A stretch of 64,000 nt of DNA from assembly GCF_964340395.1 (NCBI RefSeq), contig NC_135566.1:13259501-13323500 (forward strand), written 5' to 3'. Position 1 is the first letter of the stretch. The number at the start of each line of letters is the position of its first letter. Under the pieces are notes generated by a model, which saw nothing but the letters and a program-made list of their open reading frames with translations, did no database searches and was not told where the DNA came from. This DNA comes from Glandiceps talaboti. Taxonomy: Eukaryota; Hemichordata; Enteropneusta; Spengelidae. This document shows, in pieces, positions 53,088-64,000 of the stretch. Both the position numbers and the translations under genes were made by a program.

Positions 53088-55022
53088 GGAGAAAGAGGGC
53101 ATTGTCAAGTCAACATTGTAACTATGTTGTCACAGACACTGACTTCAGCATAAAAACACCAGAACTATCTAGGGGGATGATACATGTACTGTCACTGAGA
53201 AGTGACATGATAAACAAAACACAGAGTGCAGTGATCCCTCAACTTGTGCAATCATACTTGGCCTGAGCTGTGTTGTTATATATGAGTGACAATTTAATGT
53301 CTCCATCTCTCCAGACCCTTTCCTATTTCAAACATTTAGTGTTTATACATTCTACATGAACACCTAATTTTACTCAAATCAGTTATATGCATGACATAAT
53401 GTAAGGAATTGGAAATGATAACAAATTTTAATTTTTAGTGAAAATCTAAATGCCAACAATTAACCCCCCATCTTAGTGTGAGGTTATAATTACTGTGCCC
53501 TCTCTGTGCTAATTCATTATGTACATGCTTTTCCCCCACTTCAAAGTGAAGTAGGCAAATAGTCCTACAAAAGCACAGAATAGACCATTATAGAGTGGAC
53601 TGCTGGATGGTTTGAACTGATGCTTTTCATCGATAACAATGACTTAATACGGGTAGGCCCTCTGGTTTAATAGGCCAGGTCAAGTAAAATCTGTATTCGG
53701 CAAAATTACAATTTATTTCAGGGACATTTCTGTATGTTAGTTAGTACCAAGGACAGTGTTGATAACTTTTGATGTCAGCCATTATTGAATAAATATCTAG
53801 TTGTAGTCTGGATGGCAACGTGATATCAAATCATCTTATAAAAAAACAGAGAGATCTTTAGATTTGATAAAGGATATATACCACTAGACTAATTATCTAG
53901 TCACCATAAATTTTTTAAGCTATATACTGCTTCAATGTCAAATCAAGATTAAAATTTTGTCAGTTGTCTGAGAGAGCTATAGAAAATTTTGTCCTGAAGA
54001 AAAGAATGGGTCCACTGATAACACAGTTGTAATATGATACTGTGTGATTCAAACATTGGATTTAAACTGTGGAAAAGTTGTAAGGTGAATTGTACTTCAG
54101 AAACTCTGAAATGTAGAGGTTAAAATTGATAAATTTTATGGTTTCTAACCAGGAATCCATGCGAATGAAAGTTTTGAATTCGGTATTTTCCCCATCAAAA
54201 TAAAAAAAAAAAAAAAAAAAAATCCCCCTTCTCCTTGATTCAAGGCTATACAGGTATGGTTTTCTGATGCATCTAATGATGGCTTCATAGGGGAATCCCA
54301 ATGTAAACGTGCCAGGGGAACTTTGGTACGTTTTATGTATTTATGCTGCTGTTAAAACACATAATTACACAACAAAGCGTGATCTTGCAATAATTATGCT
54401 TTGTACTTGCGACGTTTCCCTGCTGGCCTTTTAAATATTAGCATACACTGTACCACTCTGCAAAAGAAGTATTCAATCTGCATGTACAAATGTGTATGAA
54501 TACCCCCCTATATTTGCATTATATTTTGGTTCCTGGACAAATTATCGGAATATGTGCACGTATAAAAAAAAAAGACAATTGCATGGATAGTTTCATTGAT
54601 TCAATGTAAGTAAATATTTGTAGTGATAAATCACCTGTATGGTTTTACACCTTATATCTTTGAAGTTTGAAGCGCACATACACAGGAAGAATGCTCGGTA
54701 TTCGTACGTATCAATAGATATACCTTCACGCCTGTTGAGCAATCTGAATTGAAATGTTTAGTTTGAGCGATCAATGAAGATGTCCTTATTTTTTTTTGTC
54801 CTGTACAACGTTACCGATATGGGACAACAATACAGTCCTTTTGCAAAGAAATCAGTTTGTTTTTGTCTGGTGTTATGTGTGCAAGCAAAGTATACAATTA
54901 AGGTAATGGATAGGGGCTGTTTTGTTGAGAACTATTCTTGGTGGAATTGTAAATATTTATATATGAATATGTACATGTATGATGTATAATTTTAGTAATT
55001 CTATATCTTGCAGATCGTCTAC

Positions 55023-55026
<4 letters not shown>

Positions 55027-55083
<57 letters not shown>
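55027..55083 (+). repeat. (TA)n microsatellite
   Basis: About 28 TA dinucleotides 57 bp before the palindrome. Confidence 0.95.
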
Positions 55084-55084
<1 letters not shown>

Positions 55085-55140
55085 CTCGGTGAGTATCAAT
55101 CTGCTAAGACAGTGCTCTATACCGCAGTGGCAGAGCGTAA

Positions 55141-55442
<302 letters not shown>

Positions 55443-55934
55443 TACACACTTATACATACTGTTACTATTGGAAACACTAACAACAAAATAAAGATTTTTC
55501 TCTTTTGGGAATCTCATGTGACACTGGATACATTTTCTGATGCTTAGATTGATTTTATCAATTTTATTAATTGGCCCCATCCTGGTGTTATGGGATAATC
55601 AGACAAGATAGGATTTATATTGATTTATTTCTGATATTTATCACCACTTCATGTCTCAATTTTGATATCAATCATAATTTAAGTACTGTACCTAGAATCA
55701 GGGTGAATATCAATTTCATGAAGTAAATTACACGAATCCATTTCAAGATAAGATACATCGTATTTTTTAGAGCTTTGCATTGTGTGTTTTCTTTTACAAG
55801 ATTGGGAGGTCACCTATGTAGCTTTGAATGATCCTTTATTTGCAAGTTTGACAAACTTCATACTTTTCTTTGGGTGTTTAGAATGATTCTTCACTAATTA
55901 TGATGGATTTAAGAGTTGCATGATATTTTATCTT

Positions 55935-56035
55935 GCAAACATCGACCTGCAGTTTGCTTAAAGAAGCCCCTGAAATAAATGAACTTCAGATTTTCAATTT
56001 CAGGGGCTTCTTGCAAACTGTAGGTCAATGTTTGC
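55935..56035. mobile_element. Hairpin element, about 100 bp
   Basis: GCAAACATCGACCTGCAGTTTGC then AAGAAGCCCCTGAAA, against TTTCAGGGGCTTCTTGCAAACT then GTAGGTCAATGTTTGC, with a 20-bp loop. It directly precedes the octamer array. Confidence 0.8.
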
Positions 56036-56083
56036 AACTTGTTAAAAGTGTGCAGTATATTCATTTGTAGAAATTAATTTCAA

Positions 56084-56437
56084 ATGCAAATGAGCTGTTT
56101 TGTTATTCAATTTACATTGTCATATTACAGCTCAGATAGTATATGCAAATGAACTGTTTTGTTATTCAATTTACAGTCATATTACAGCTCAGTATATGCA
56201 AATGAGCTGTTTTGTTATTCAGTGTACATTGTCATATTACAGCTCATAGTATATGCAAATGAGCTGTTTTGTTATTCAATTTACATTGTCATATTACCAC
56301 TCAGATAATATATGCAAATGAGCTGTCTTGTTATACTATTTACATTGTCATATTCATGATATTACAGCTCAGGTAATATATGCAAATGAGCTGTTTTGTT
56401 ATTCAATTTACCTTTTCATATTATAGCTCAGATGATA
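56084..56437 (+). repeat. 53-68 bp tandem array, six copies, each with ATGCAAAT
   Basis: The octamer ATGCAAAT begins at 56084, 56143, 56196, 56253, 56312 and 56380, always followed by GA(G/A)CTGT(T/C)TTGTTAT. The octamer is kept in all six units even though the rest of the unit varies by indels. Confidence 0.9.
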
Positions 56438-56579
56438 TACCTATGTAGAAGCTATATAGTAAGTGATGCAAGTCATCATTTCATTTATAAACAAAATTTG
56501 ATCAAATAAGTGGTGTAATATTATAAAATATTTCAAGTCTTTAGAATGAATATGTGTGGATTGTGGATTCATATTTGCC

Positions 56580-56670
56580 TCGAGACTTGTCATGGTGTTA
56601 GATTGTTACTGTTTCAAGAAGCTCCCTATCCACCAAGAGCTTCTTGAGATAGTAACCAAGACAAGTGTCT
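56580..56670. mobile_element. Short hairpin MITE, family H copy 3
   Basis: GAGACTTGTCATGGTG...CAAGAAGCTC pairs with GAGCTTCTTGAGATAGTAACC and AAGACAAGTGTC. Confidence 0.78.
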
Positions 56671-58411
56671 GGACTAGGGTTCATATTACAAAATGTTTTT
56701 GCCCAGAAAGTGAAAAATTATTGAGAATATTCCCACTTGTGTATTCAGAATTGTGATGTGTTCCTGTTGTCAAAATGTGGCAAGGAATGCATTGCATTAT
56801 GGGTTAAGATTATGAAATGTGCTACTTCCTATCCTTCTCAGAAGGCTTGAATGGTCTCGTGATGCCAAGGACAAGAGTCAAGTGCATAAAGAAATGTGTT
56901 ACCCAAGTACAAATAGGGGTCCCATATATGTCATGTACAGTAGTGTCATGGTTGCTTAGTGAGCCAAAAATCTTTAATAGTATTTTGATTAAGAAGTAAG
57001 GTTGTTGTTAATCTCCTGTGGATTGAGTAGTGTTGTGGGTGTGAAGTATCTTTTGATGTGGTTGTTGATGAAAGATCTGTGTATGCACAAGTCTCATGAG
57101 GATGAATGGCTAGTGAAAGCACCTCAGTCTCCATTAGATCGTCATGACAGCTACATACGCAACTACATTGTAGGCGATGTCTCATGGGAAATGATCGGTC
57201 TACGAATCTATGTATATAAAATCCACCTTCTGTCTACACTCTTATTTGTCTATATTGTTCGTATATATGACTATTCACTTTGCGTCGAAAGAAGATGCAA
57301 AGATGTGATTCTCCCCTTTTGTGACTGACTGACTGCAAGGTGCTGTGCTGAGTACATTTGTATGTGTTAAGTCTGGTACATTGAACATCTACAAAAAAAA
57401 AGCTAGTTGACTCAGATTTGATTACAAGTGTAACCGTTGTGACCCAGTTGGGTGCGGACTGAACAGACTTAGTATGTTTATGATTTTAAGAATATCACTT
57501 GTCTCATGTACTGACTGAAATAAACATGTACCTTATACAGTCAATTTTAGTCTGACTAGTTACACCAGGGTATTCACACACTTGGATGTCCACAGCTGTA
57601 TGTTACTATTGGAGAAGGTTTTGATTGTAATACATTTATATAAGAGTGGTCTTGCCACTTGCAATTTTAGCACAACTTGTCTGGTCAGAGGGAAAAGGGG
57701 AAATGGAAACGGGAAATATTTTGAATAAGCTGAGGTGTAAAATAAGATAGAGGATTGTCAGTGCTGAGACTTACAATCTTGGTGTTACATGTACTCTGTG
57801 TTTCTTGAGATAATAAAACCAAACATATCCCTGGGCTAGCTAGAGGGGAGTCACAATGAATTATGTAGCTATCTACTCTTGAAAGAGAATTTTGAAATTA
57901 CCCAGCCTCAAACAACTGATGTTTGAAAAGTGAAATTTACTTTCCAGCAGTGTGCCATACTATGTCAGTCATCAATAAACTTGTGATGTAAGTCTGAAAG
58001 TATAGATATCGCATGTTATGCTTAGTTGCTGGGGACTGACTGAAGAGGATGTGCGTGCTGTTGTATTATAAAACCCAAACCGATTCAAAAACAAGGGACA
58101 TGTATGTCCTATTTGATATTGTGTCCTGCTAGGGACACAGTGTCACCTAAATTGGCACAGTTGTTGTGCTGTATAGTTGCGTGGTGATGTAACTCAGAAC
58201 CAGTGAATTTTTTGTAATAGTACACTGACCCTAAAAGTAAAAGTGTATGGTGTTTACATACAGCCCAATTATTTAAGTTAAGATTAGGGTTAGGATTTGG
58301 GTATGAATATAAACTGTCTGGCAAAGCTACAGATGAATAGAAAAAGTTGGTCCTGAACGAAAGACCTACATGTAGTCTAGATCTAATCTTGGTATCAAGT
58401 TATCTCTTTAA

Positions 58412-59336
58412 CTCAGAGATCTTGAGATTTGATGACACAGATAGCACTAGACTAAAGAGAGATCTTGAGATTTGATGCCATGGATAGCACTAGACTAAAG
58501 AGAGAGAGCTTGAGATTTGATGCCACAGATAGCACTAGACTAAAGAGAGATCTTGAGATTTGATACCACAGATAGCACTAGACTAAAGAGAGATCTTGAG
58601 ATTTGATACCACAGTTAGCACTAGACTAAAGAGAGATCTTGAGATTTGATGCCATGGATAGCACTAGACTAAAGAAAGATCTTGAGATTTGATGCCATGG
58701 ATAGCACTAGACTAAAGAGAGATCTTGAGATTTGATGCCAGGATAGCACTAGACTAAAGAGAGATCTTGAGATTTGATGCCAGGATAGCACTAGACTAAA
58801 GAGAGATCTTGAGATTTGATGCCAGGATAGCACTAGACTAAAGAGAGATCTTGAGATTTGATGCCAGGATAGCACTAGACTAAAGAGAGATCTTGAGATT
58901 TGATGCCAGGATAGCACTAGACTAAAGAGAGATCTTGAGATTTGATGCCATGGATAGCACTAGACTAGAGAGAGATCTTGAGATTTGATGCCAGGATAGC
59001 ACTAGACTAGAGAGAGATCTTGAGATTTGATGCCAGGATAGCACTAGACTAGAGAGAGATCTTGAGATTTGATGCCAGGATAGCACTAGACTAAAGAGAG
59101 ATCTTGAGATTTGATGCCATGGATAGCACTCGACTACAGAGATTTGATGCCATGGATAGCACTAGACTAAAGAGAGATCTTGAGATTTGATACCACAGAT
59201 AGCGCTAGACTAAAGAGAGATCTTGAGATTTGATGCCATGGATAGCACTAGACTAAAGAGAGATCTTGAGATTTGATGCCATGGATAGCACTAGACTAAA
59301 GAGAGATCTTGAGATTTGATGCCATGGATAGCATTG
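58412..59336 (+). repeat. 42-44 bp minisatellite, about 21 copies
   Basis: The unit is GAGATCTTGAGATTTGATGCC plus (A/T)GGATAGCACTAGACTAAAGA. Edge units are 43-44 bp with CACAGATAG or CATGGATAG variants. The central block (about 58740-58930) is homogeneous at 42 bp, which creates a minus-strand ORF of 14-residue repeats. A lone degenerate unit lies near 53847-53893. Confidence 0.92.
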
Positions 59337-60171
59337 TCGCTAGTGAAACTGATTTAATCCATACAACCCAACTGCATGATAGTCATAATACTAAGGGGAT
59401 ACAAATATCAATAGGTTCTTGAAAGTGTTTAATAAAGTAATTGGAATCTCTCCATTTATATAGAGACTTCAGAAACCCCTGCATGGCTCTAGACTTTGGT
59501 TTGCTATCAGCTGACTCAACATACTGGTGATCGACACTGTCAAGCCACATATCCACGTCTCTGTGCCACATACTCTTTTGTCTGTTAATAGGTCCAGAAT
59601 TGAGGGAGGTGACACATTTTTAGATGGGAACAAAGTACACACAAAGACACACACACACACCACAATGTGAGTTTAGAACCAGCAAAGTTTTGTAGTCTCT
59701 GGAAAGTTGGCATACAAAGTAATCCATGCATTAAAATTCTTGGGAATGTTTCCATGTTTGTATACATGCATGGGTTCACTTTTATACAAAATGAGCCAGG
59801 CTTTGTCAGTGACTAGGGCATGGAATGTGAACAGATTAGCCAGTTCGGTTTACACCACATATTTTAAATACACATCATCAAGGGGTTCTTCAGTATGAAA
59901 CTGTCATCACATACCGTACTCGAGATGCTGTTGTTGACGATCCACTGCTCAATGGGCAGGTTTTTCCGTGGTCAATTTTCTACTCATTGTGATTTCACAG
60001 AAAAAAAATGATGATATCCGGCCATGATCAAAGAAAAAATATGTTGACTATAGTCATGTTCATTTCATAGAAAAACAGAGACAATATTCAGTCATGATCA
60101 AAGAGCAAATGTGCTGCCGTATGACATTTACGGACTGAATTTACGAGATTCTAAATAAAAGGGAATAGTCA

Positions 60172-60201
60172 AAATAATAATAATAATAATAATAATAATA
60201 G
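60172..60201 (+). repeat. (ATA)n microsatellite
   Basis: About ten trinucleotides. Confidence 0.9.
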
Positions 60202-60271
60202 AAAATAACATGTTTTGAAAATAACCAATTCAAGCTTCTTAAAATGCAAAACTCAATTTATCAAGTTCTAA

Positions 60272-60566
60272 GTTGTCATGGTTACCATTGAGTCAAAAAA
60301 AGTAGAAAATAAGAGTGCTTACATGCACTTGCATGGAAATCTTCATGATGTCTGTTGCTATGGAAACCATGTCTCCATCTATGTCATCCCTTTCATCATC
60401 CCTATGATAATGTTGCTATGGAAACCATGTCTACATGTATCAACTGTCATATCAGTTACATCTTCACCTCAATAGTTATGTCTGTTGCTATAGAATCCAA
60501 GTCTACATCTGTCCCATCGGTTACTACATCTTCATCTCAAGGGTGATGTCTGTTGCTATGGAAACC
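60272..60566 (+). promoter_or_regulatory. Cluster of five X-box-like motifs in a degenerate repeat
   Basis: GTTGTCATGGTTAC (60272), GTTGCTATGGAAAC (60354, 60412, 60552) and GTTGCTATAGAATC (60484) fit the RFX X-box pattern GTNRCC-N0-3-RGYAAC with few deviations. They sit in a loose repeat with flanking CCA(A/T)GTCTACATCT. Confidence 0.5.
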
Positions 60567-61485
60567 AAGTCTACTGTCGGTACTTAACCCTTAAATATGA
60601 CCTTAAATTTAAAAAAAAAAAAAAATATCATGGGATTTATTTTAAGAGGTTGTAAAGAGAGAATGAGATATTCTTGATTAAGGCTTTGAGTAGCATCAGG
60701 TTGCAGTGCCTGGCAGGGTGGCCAGGTCAGTAAAGCCTAAGAATAACATTTGAATTTAGAGTTTGTGATGTCGTCTAGTTTCACTACACTCATGCTGTCA
60801 GGATGAAGTCAGGAATACGTGTTTTGTGTTGGGGACTATTGTACTTTTCACCGAATTTCCGTGTCAAGTCACTGTACTTTAAATTCTTAACCGTTGTATA
60901 ACCCTATTGAAAACAGCTAGGAGTCAAGAGAACTGACAGTACGTACTCTATTGAAGACAAGAATCAGACAAACTGTATATTGATTATTATGAATAACACG
61001 CTGTTCAGGACGAGAATATGACAATTACATGCAAGTCATACATTATATAAAGTTGAGCCATTTCCTTAAGTACATGTATTAAGTTGTAAAATAAATCACT
61101 CTGTGTTGGGGATTAGAATCGGATGAGTCACACGTCCAGTGGTAAAGTTGAATTGGATCAGAAATACTACGATTGTAATTTGACTTCTTGATTGTGTTGG
61201 AGAAGTACAGTCTGGTGATTTCTGCATACACCAGTTTAGAATACAGTGTTAAGGTTATAGAGTAGTGTGGAGAGAGAGAGAAGGGGGGGGGGCTGATGAA
61301 AATAACAGTTTAATCAAAGTACAAAATGTAGGTGGAAGATCCTTTAATAGGGGTATTGGAATGGTTCTACCGTGAAATGTGGGATATATCACTTCTGTCG
61401 TGTAGTGTGTGTGGATGATTGGTACTGACAATGTTTGTTAATTGTTCATGGCGTATACATGTACTTGTTATCTAGCCATGCTTTA

Positions 61486-61850
61486 CTGGAAAGACTTGAA
61501 GTGTCTTGAAATGGACCTGGTTAAGGATACAAGTGTCTTGAAATGGACACAGTTCCTAAGAGTCTTGAGATGAACCTGGTTCCATGCTACAAGTGTCTTG
61601 AAATGGACCTGGTTCCATGCTACAAGTGTTGAAATGGACACAGTTCTATGCTACAAGTGTGTTGAAATGGACCTGGTTACAAGCTACACAAATGTCTTGA
61701 AATGGACACAGTTTCAGGCTACACATACAAGTGCCTTGAAATGGACCTGGTCCCAGGCTACAAGTGTCTTGAAATAGGCATAGTTCCAGGCTACAAGTGT
61801 CTTTTAAATGGGCCTACAATGTCTTGAAATTGACATGGTTGTAGGCTACA
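61486..61850 (+). repeat. About 33-38 bp minisatellite, about 10 copies
   Basis: ACAAGTGTCTTGAAATGGAC recurs with two alternating continuations, CTGGTTCCATGCT and ACAGTTCCAGGCT, suggesting a dimeric higher-order unit of about 70 bp. Confidence 0.88.
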
Positions 61851-62231
61851 AGTTCACACACCAATGATTGTATAATGTGCCCTGGGCTGGTAACATCAAC
61901 TGTGAAATGTTGTTTACCCTGTACTTTAATAAAATCACTCCACTAAACCACCTGCTCCCAAACTTACAAATTGGTGAAAAAATGATGCACATAAAATTAT
62001 ACTATAAGTTATAGAATTACTAACAAATTTTCTGTATCATTATATTCTAATTTTTACACCATTGATATAATTTTTAGTAATATTGATGTTATTGTCATGC
62101 ATGGGTTAGTCGTGGTGGTGGTAGCATTCATCCATATAAACCTTCAATCCATTCAACCAGTACTAGAGATGTCACATCGTGAACTCAATCAATCCATCAC
62201 TTCATTTATTCGTTTCCTAATACACGTACCT

Positions 62232-62276
62232 CAGTCCATCCATCCATCCATCCATCCATCCATCCATCCATCCATA
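62232..62276 (+). repeat. (CATC)n microsatellite
   Basis: About 11 tetramers. Confidence 0.93.
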
Positions 62277-64000
62277 GAGGAATTCACACATGAAATCAGA
62301 CTGTAGTCATGTTTACCTTGTCAGAGTCCATTGTGGAGGTCTTTACTCTATCTGTTAGTAAATGACTTTGAGCCAGTTGTTGATTTAACAATAAATCAAA
62401 TAGCTATGGACTTTGATGTCACTGAAGACTGAGATAAACTTTAGTTGAGGCTTGCCCTGGAGTGTCGCAACTTTATTCACACCTGAGTCCATTTTGTTCT
62501 ACACCTCTTGATTTTATGATTACATTTGGATTATCGGGTCAGATCAGCTGTGGGTACTGAAGATGACAAATGCATTGTTTATGAACCATATGTTTGTCTC
62601 TGAATCCAGAATGGGAGACAAGAATTTGTATATTTCGTGAGGTTGAACACGTATGCATATACGCCAGGTGTGTATGTATGATTATTGGCTATGTACTTTG
62701 TATTTCCCCTCGAGGTGAATTCTGATTCCGTTCCAATACCTACATTTTGTATAGCCAAGTATGCTGCAAAGTCAACTGGGGAAAGTAAATGCCAAGTGTT
62801 AAATGGCATCAAGTAAAGTGTTAAAAACGTGGCCATGAACCAAGTTATAGAGCACTTCCTTTTTGCCAAACTTACACTAAATATTTAACATTGTAATTTG
62901 TAAGCATCATACATCTACATGTACATGTATACATTTAGTTTTAAGTTATATTTGATTTCAGTCTTTGATCTTCATATCTGAAATGTTTCTGGATTTTAAA
63001 GAAAACTGGTAAACAATGTAAAAATAATCATTACTGTTGACATCCTTGCAATAAAGCCAGTAGTATTGTGGATGAAAAACACAAACATGGTCATAAAAAA
63101 AAACCTTTGTGTTTATTCAGTTTACTGAAAAAATTATGGACATAAATATGTGAGAATCAGTTTTAAGTTTTAATGCTGCATAACAGTCATGAAAAGATGT
63201 ACATTTATGTGATTCTAAATGGAGAGTCCATCATTACCCAACTTGTAATTATTCAAAGCAGTGTGAATTTTGTCATCATTTTATACATGTACATGTACAT
63301 TAACATGCAATGATTCTTAAAGGCCCAGAATTCATTCCCAGACTCTCACATCCTGCTGTGTTATCAGTGGAGCCATAATGGTTGATAGGATCATTCTTTA
63401 GTTCAGAACCAACTTTTTCTAATACATAACTCTGCTAAACAACTGATTTTCACACCTAAATCTGAACTCAAAAGTGACATGAGCCTGAAAGTACACCTGG
63501 CATTTAGAGAATCTTTCACCTTTTGGAGAATACAAATGTAAATATAAAAGTACACAAGGCTTTGCCACACAGTAAGTTGATGGGAAATATATCTGTAACC
63601 GATCCACGTATCTGTGAGACAATCTAATGTAGACAGGTATCCAAGTAGCAACGGAATGTCACTTCTTTAGTTACAAAAAATTTGAAGTCCATCTGTTGAA
63701 TGGCAACATAAAATAGTAAAGTATGAAGTTAACATAACCTTACGGCGTGTAAATAACTTGTCAGTACCTTTTAATGAGAACGCCAGCTCTCTTAAATTCC
63801 TCTTTTTGCCTTCCATCTCTTCAACTGCTCTTTCAAAATGCAATTCACATGTGGGTGTCAAATCTATCCATTAAACCGATGCCAGTAATACAGATGTAAA
63901 CTTTCTATGTTTCATCAGTTATCATTAATGTACGTGTTGGAATGTGACTCAAGCTTCGTTATTTGATAATAAATTATTATTTGTATTTCAAATTGCGGAT

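Noticed and set aside
58669-58917. Minus-strand ORF of 14-residue WHQISRSLFSLVLS repeats
   Set aside because: It exists only because the central minisatellite unit is 42 bp; edge units of 43-44 bp break the frame.

Overview
This is a window of eukaryotic nuclear DNA. It is AT-rich and intron-dense, and it carries many microsatellites, minisatellites and small fold-back transposons. The gene content points to a bilaterian animal: a rabphilin/Doc2-type synaptic C2 gene, a Leydig-cell-tumour-10-kDa-like (C19orf53/UPF0390) gene and a RAP1/TERF2IP-like telomere gene. A marine invertebrate is likely, possibly a deuterostome, but that is inference and the sequence does not settle the phylum.

Layout, all recognised genes on the + strand. 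(1) About 1-18974: the 3' part of a rabphilin-3A-like gene. Ten exons have consensus or near-consensus splice sites and consistent phases. Three phase 1-1 exons encode a low-complexity acidic/Ser/Gly linker, and seven exons encode tandem C2A and C2B domains. The N-terminal Rab-binding zinc-finger exons must lie upstream of the window. (2) 18975-29980: long non-coding stretch (3' UTR/intergenic) with a CRE-like TGACATCA degenerate array, a (GAGT)n satellite, a CpG-rich MITE and dispersed repeats. (3) 30384-32630: a three-exon gene for a 100-residue basic UPF0390 protein, with a polyA signal. (4) 33228-37843: a RAP1-like gene starting only about 600 bp after the previous stop codon. It has a BRCT-like segment, a Myb domain and a repeated Asp/Glu-rich tract. 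(5) 37844-45300: intergenic, repeats. (6) 45300-46350: a CpG-rich promoter-like island with a candidate first coding exon at 45723-45767. The remaining 18 kb would then be intron or intergenic DNA, holding tandem arrays with POU octamers and RFX X-boxes, a DR1 nuclear-receptor triplet and a 148-bp spacerless palindrome.

The three recognised genes share no obvious pathway: synaptic vesicle exocytosis, a small nucleolar/nuclear basic protein and telomere protection. The richest unexplained content is in the repeats. At least eight fold-back/MITE families occur, several as two or three diverged copies within the window. There is also a tRNA-like SINE with a 21-bp target duplication, and several minisatellites, two of which show alternating (higher-order) units. 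No bacterial, phage or CRISPR content was seen, and I found no convincing novel multi-gene system.
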